Origin: Streptomyces sp. TSRI0281
GTDB lineage: Bacteria > Actinomycetota > Actinomycetes > Streptomycetales > Streptomycetaceae
Assembly (NCBI RefSeq): GCF_001905125.1
Contig: NZ_LWLE01000036.1
Span: 62,001 to 126,000 of the forward strand
DNA length: 64,000 nt
Reading direction: 5' to 3'
Shown here: positions 61,014 through 64,000 of the stretch, piece after piece
Layout of the letters: each line of letters begins with the position of its first letter
Numbering within the stretch: position 1 is the first letter of the stretch
Notes under the pieces: generated by a model
Database searches by the model: none
The model's input: only the letters and a program-made list of their open reading frames with translations
What the model was told of the DNA's origin: nothing
Made by a program: the position numbers and the translations under genes

Positions 61014-61618
61014 CCCGTCACCTCCGGCCGGGCATCGGGGACGGGATCTTCGGGGACGGGATCTTCGGAGAGGGGATCTTCGGAGAGGGGATATTCGGAA
61101 GCGTCGGAGGCGTCGGAAGCGTCGGTGACGGAGGTGACGGAGGTGACGGAGGTGACGGGAGCTTCGGAGGTCACGGGGCCGGTGGCGACGGGAGCTTCGG
61201 AGTCGGCGGGCAGAGCGACGGTGACCGTTCCGGCGACGTGGCGGCCCAGGCCGTTCGTACCGACGACCGCCACCTCGGCGACGGGCACGGGGCCGGGGGT
61301 GAGCGCGGTGACCTTCCCGGTCAACACCAGCGTGTCGCCCGGGTAGTTGGGCGCACCCAGGCGGATCGCGACCCCGCGCAGCACCGCGGAGGGACCGAAG
61401 TGATCGGTGATGTAACGGCCGACGAGGCCGTTGGTCGTCAGGATGTTCATGAAGATGTCCGGCGAGCCCTTCTCCCGGGCCAGCTCGGCGTCATGGTGCA
61501 CGTCCTGGTAGTCCCGGGAGGCCACCGCCCCCGCGACGATCAGGGTCCGGGTCACCGGAATCTCCAGCGGCGCCAGCGCGTCGCCCACCCGCGCACCGCA
61601 CCCGTCCTCCCGCTTCAC
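61010..61618 (-). CDS. MaoC-like enoyl-CoA hydratase subunit (ChsH1-like) with repetitive tail
   Basis: A 202-residue protein. Residues 1-140 form a single hot-dog domain (LEIPVTRTLIVAGAVASRDY, QDVHHDAELAREKG with the hydratase Asp/His, LTTNGLVGRYITDHFG), as in the small subunit of steroid MaoC hydratases. The last 55 residues are a low-complexity acidic tail of VTSVTSVT, SDASDAS and SEDPLSEDP repeats, unusual for the family. It couples to both neighbours by ATGA overlaps. Confidence 0.88.
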   Translation of the reverse strand: MKREDGCGARVGDALAPLEIPVTRTLIVAGAVASRDYQDVHHDAELAREKGSPDIFMNILTTNGLVGRYITDHFGPSAVLRGVAIRLGAPNYPGDTLVLTGKVTALTPGPVPVAEVAVVGTNGLGRHVAGTVTVALPADSEAPVATGPVTSEAPVTSVTSVTSVTDASDASDASEYPLSEDPLSEDPVPEDPVPDARPEVTG

Positions 61619-62787
61619 GACGCCTCCCTCTCCTCGGCGGTGCTCGTCAGCAACAGCCCCAATTCCTGGAGTACTTCACTGCCGCACCCCAGATACGCGT
61701 CGAGCTGCCGGCCCCAGAGGAAGTGCCGGTGGACCGGGTGATCCAGGTCGGCGCCGGTCCCTCCGTGCAGATGCTGCCCGGCGTGCACGACGCGCTTCCC
61801 GGCCTCCGAGGCCCACCAGGCCGCCGTCAACGCCTGCGCCGAGTAAGCCAGTTGGTGATCCCTGCGCCAGGCCGCCTCGTACGTCGTCACCCGGATCGCC
61901 TCGATGTCCATGTGTGCGTCGGCGGCGCGCAGCAGGACCGCCTGGTTGGTGGAGAGCGGTCGGCCGAACTGCTCGCGCGTCGCGGTGTGCTCGACGGCCC
62001 GCGCCAGCGAACCGGCGCACACCCCGGCCTGCAGACCGGCGAACGCCGTACGCCCGGCGGCCAGCACCGACACGTATGCGCCCGCGCCCGCGCTCGTACT
62101 CGTACCCGTACCCGTAGCCGTTCCCGTACGCGCCCCTTCGTCGGACCCGCCCGCCCCGCCCAGCCGTTCGCCGGACGCGCCGTCGAGGACCAGCCGCCCC
62201 GCGGACCACGGGGCCGTGGTGTCCACCGGCAGCACCGTCACCCCCGAGTCTCCGGTCCGTACGATCCACAGGCACTGATCGGCATCCGCCACCAGCACAT
62301 GGGTCGCGTCCCTCAGCCACGGCACATAGGGCACCACCCCACTGAGCCCCGCCCCCGCACTTCCCCCACTGATGCCACTGATGCCACTGACGCCACCGCT
62401 TCTGCCACCGCCACCACCCGACCGCACGTCGCTCCGCGCCGGGAAGGCCCCGGTCGCCACGGCCGTGCCGTCGTAGAGGTCGGGCAACAGGCGCTCCCGT
62501 TGCTCCACCGTGCCGTGCTCGGCGACCGCCAGCACGCCGTAGACGCAGGTGGCCGCGAACGGCACCTGCGCCGTGGTCCGGCCCTGTTCCTCCAGGAGCA
62601 GCACAAGGCCGAGCAGCCCGATGTCCTCGACGGCGGCGGGCAGCCCCGCCGCGCACAGCTCCTTCCACAGCTCCGTGTCCGTGCCGGTCCCGGCCGCCGC
62701 CAGCCGCTCGGGCGTCGACAGATCACCGAAGATCCGCGCGGCGAGTCCCTGCGCGGCGGACTGCTCCTCAGTGGGCGTGAAGTCCAT
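61615..62787 (-). CDS. Acyl-CoA dehydrogenase (ChsE-like, with low-complexity inserts)
   Basis: A 390-residue protein from ATG 62787 (MDFTPTEEQSAAQGLAARIF). It contains EHTATREQFGRPLSTNQAVL near residue 275 and GQHLHGGTGADLDHPVHRHF near 345, the FAD-binding and tail regions of short-chain acyl-CoA dehydrogenases. It lacks an obvious catalytic glutamate in the usual position, a feature of one subunit of heteromeric steroid acyl-CoA dehydrogenases. Two Gly/Ser/Thr-rich inserts (about residues 125-150 and 220-240) are tandem-repeat derived. One base separates it from the preceding stop. Confidence 0.85.
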   Translation of the reverse strand: MDFTPTEEQSAAQGLAARIFGDLSTPERLAAAGTGTDTELWKELCAAGLPAAVEDIGLLGLVLLLEEQGRTTAQVPFAATCVYGVLAVAEHGTVEQRERLLPDLYDGTAVATGAFPARSDVRSGGGGGRSGGVSGISGISGGSAGAGLSGVVPYVPWLRDATHVLVADADQCLWIVRTGDSGVTVLPVDTTAPWSAGRLVLDGASGERLGGAGGSDEGARTGTATGTGTSTSAGAGAYVSVLAAGRTAFAGLQAGVCAGSLARAVEHTATREQFGRPLSTNQAVLLRAADAHMDIEAIRVTTYEAAWRRDHQLAYSAQALTAAWWASEAGKRVVHAGQHLHGGTGADLDHPVHRHFLWGRQLDAYLGCGSEVLQELGLLLTSTAEEREAS

Positions 62788-62788
62788 G

Positions 62789-63901
62789 TCACCCCTCGCT
62801 CTCTCGGACGTTCTCCCGGACGCTCTCCCCCGGATCCCGCAGGTCCCCCGGGTTCCGCAGGTCCCGCAGGTCCCCGCGGAAGACCGGCAGTTCCAGACCG
62901 GGGTCCGTACGCAGGAACTCCAGCCGCACCGGCAGGCCCGTGCGGACCTTGTCGTACGGCACACCGATCACATTGCTGACCATGCGTACGCCCTCGGCCA
63001 GCTCGATCAGCCCCACGGCGTACGGCCCGCCCTCGCCGGAGGCGCTGAAGGCGGGGAACGGCGGGTGGTGCATCACGACATGGCTGAAGACGGTGCCCTC
63101 GCCGCTCGCCTCGACGGTGTCCCAGTCCTGGCCGCCGCACGCGTTGCAGCCGGGCAGCCAGGGGAATCGCAGCGTCCGGCAGTCTCCGCACCGCTGGATC
63201 AGCAGCTTGTGTTCGGCGACGCCCGCCCAGAATCCGGCGTTGTCCCGGTTGATCACGGGCCGGGGCCGCAGAGCCGCCGCCCCCGTCCCCGCGCCACTCC
63301 GCTCACCCGCACCGCCCTGCTTCCCCGTACCGCCGCCCTGCTCGCCCGCACCGCCCTGCCTGCCCGCACCGCCCTGTCGCTTCGTCGCGGGCGTGTACTT
63401 GAGGATCCGGAAGCGGTGCGTCCCGGCGGGCTCCCCGCCCGCGCGGACATCCATCCGGGTCGTGACGAAGTAGCCCGTCCCCAGCTTGGTGGTCTTGCGC
63501 GGCGACACCGACTCGATGACCGCGTCGAAGGTGATCCGGTCGCCGGCGCGGAGCGGCCGCAGATACTCCTGCTCGCAGTCGGTCGCGACCACCGAGGTGT
63601 ACCCGGCGCCGTCGAGCAGGCCGAACAGTTCCTCGTACGCCGGTGAGCGGTCCGAGTGCCCCGAAAGACCGCCCATCGTCCATGCCTGAAGCATCGTCGG
63701 CGGGGCGATCGCGCCGGGCCCCCGGTACGCGGCCCCGGTGTCCCCCATCGCCTCGCACCAGTGCCGGATCATCGCCTCGTTGACCAGGTCCTTGCCGACG
63801 CCCGCCGTGGCCGCGGAGCACCCCTCGTACGCCTTCAGCCGCCCGTACAGCTCGTCCGCCGGGGCCGTCGTGCCCGTCGGCTCCGCCGGGCCGCCCGTCA
63901 T
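62789..63901 (-). CDS. Bifunctional MaoC (FAS1-DH) / DUF35 OB-fold protein (ChsH2-like)
   Basis: A 370-residue protein. Residues 10-175 are a hot-dog dehydratase domain (IRHWCEAMGDTGAAYRGPGA, QEYLRPLRAGDRITFDAVIE). A QGGAGRQGGAGEQGG repeat linker follows. Residues 235-345 are a DUF35 domain: a rubredoxin-like zinc ribbon C-x2-C...C-x2-C (CGDC...CNAC) and an OB fold (EGTVFSHVVMHHPPFPAFSA, PYAVGLIELAEGVRMVSNVI). In actinobacterial steroid catabolism such proteins pair with a MaoC subunit and with an Ltp2 thiolase, both encoded just downstream. It overlaps the next upstream gene (ATGA). Confidence 0.92.
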   Translation of the reverse strand: MTGGPAEPTGTTAPADELYGRLKAYEGCSAATAGVGKDLVNEAMIRHWCEAMGDTGAAYRGPGAIAPPTMLQAWTMGGLSGHSDRSPAYEELFGLLDGAGYTSVVATDCEQEYLRPLRAGDRITFDAVIESVSPRKTTKLGTGYFVTTRMDVRAGGEPAGTHRFRILKYTPATKRQGGAGRQGGAGEQGGGTGKQGGAGERSGAGTGAAALRPRPVINRDNAGFWAGVAEHKLLIQRCGDCRTLRFPWLPGCNACGGQDWDTVEASGEGTVFSHVVMHHPPFPAFSASGEGGPYAVGLIELAEGVRMVSNVIGVPYDKVRTGLPVRLEFLRTDPGLELPVFRGDLRDLRNPGDLRDPGESVRENVRESEG

Positions 63902-64000
63902 CGCCTGCCCCTCTTCATGCCGAGCCGCATCGTCGCGACGATCTCCCGCTGCACCTCGCTCACCCCGCCCCCGAAGGTGTTGATCTGCGCCGCCCGGTTC
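63898..64000 (-). CDS. Acyl-CoA dehydrogenase, C-terminal fragment (5' part outside window)
   Basis: The minus strand from the right edge reads NRAAQINTFGGGVSEVQREI, VATMRLGMKRGRR and a stop at 63898. That is the C-terminus of acyl-CoA dehydrogenases (NTFGGGVSEVQREIVA). It would be the second acyl-CoA dehydrogenase subunit of the cluster. Its stop overlaps the MaoC-DUF35 start. Confidence 0.8.
   Translation of the reverse strand, partial: NRAAQINTFGGGVSEVQREIVATMRLGMKRGRR

Overview
This is a 64-kb chromosomal segment of a very GC-rich actinomycete, almost certainly a Streptomyces. The evidence is the GC-dominated third codon positions, frequent GTG starts, ATGA/GTGA gene overlaps, an SSI-type protease inhibitor, an XRE(DUF5753)/DUF397 pair, and adjacent SigB/F/G-type sigma genes. 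From memory, the order upp - tadA - sigF - sigN - SSI - fadD - ECF sigma resembles the S. coelicolor SCO4041-SCO4005 neighbourhood. This synteny is an inference, not a computed result.

Left core (1-11.7 kb): a partial SMI1/KNR4 protein, an ABC-F ATPase coupled to an HhH-GPD repair protein, a secreted M28 aminopeptidase, a HerA-like ATPase (DUF853), a LytR_C protein, upp, a low-complexity basic protein, and tadA with its associated gene, ending at tRNA-Ser(CGA).

Accessory island (11.7-29.9 kb): this lies between tRNA-Ser and a Dabb/sigF locus. It holds a complete type I-E CRISPR-Cas system. The operon is cas3-cas8e (one fused 1534-aa gene), cse2, cas7e, cas5e, cas6e, cas1e and cas2e. There are three arrays: 12 repeats at 13199-13898, 32 at 16478-18398 and 16 at 28718-29662. 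Arrays 1 and 2 each follow an XRE(DUF5753)-DUF397 module. The copy before array 1 has lost most of its XRE gene, and the copy before array 2 is intact and divergent from an RsbW-like ATPase. All three leaders share a conserved block containing a possible micro-ORF that ends exactly 18 nt before the first repeat. That micro-ORF, and the repeated regulator-leader-array architecture, are the most novel signals in the window.

Right core (30-64 kb): Dabb protein, two SigF/SigN-type sigma factors and a lipoprotein; a MarR-controlled DHA2 exporter carrying carboxypeptidase-regulatory-like domains, followed by a YceI protein with the same domain; an F420/PPOX protein and a 2-hydroxyacid dehydrogenase; a TetR/DHA2 pair with three operator-like palindromes; a coupled four-gene operon (response regulator, histidine kinase, GT2-GtrA, ArnT-like transferase); an amidohydrolase and a DUF2797 protein; two tRNAs; an SSI inhibitor; a giant PAS/receiver pseudokinase; an acyl-CoA synthetase; an ECF sigma; and a sterol-side-chain-like cluster (thiolase, MaoC, acyl-CoA dehydrogenases, MaoC-DUF35). 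Several intergenic regions carry perfectly phased short tandem repeats of 19, 21 and 22 bp.
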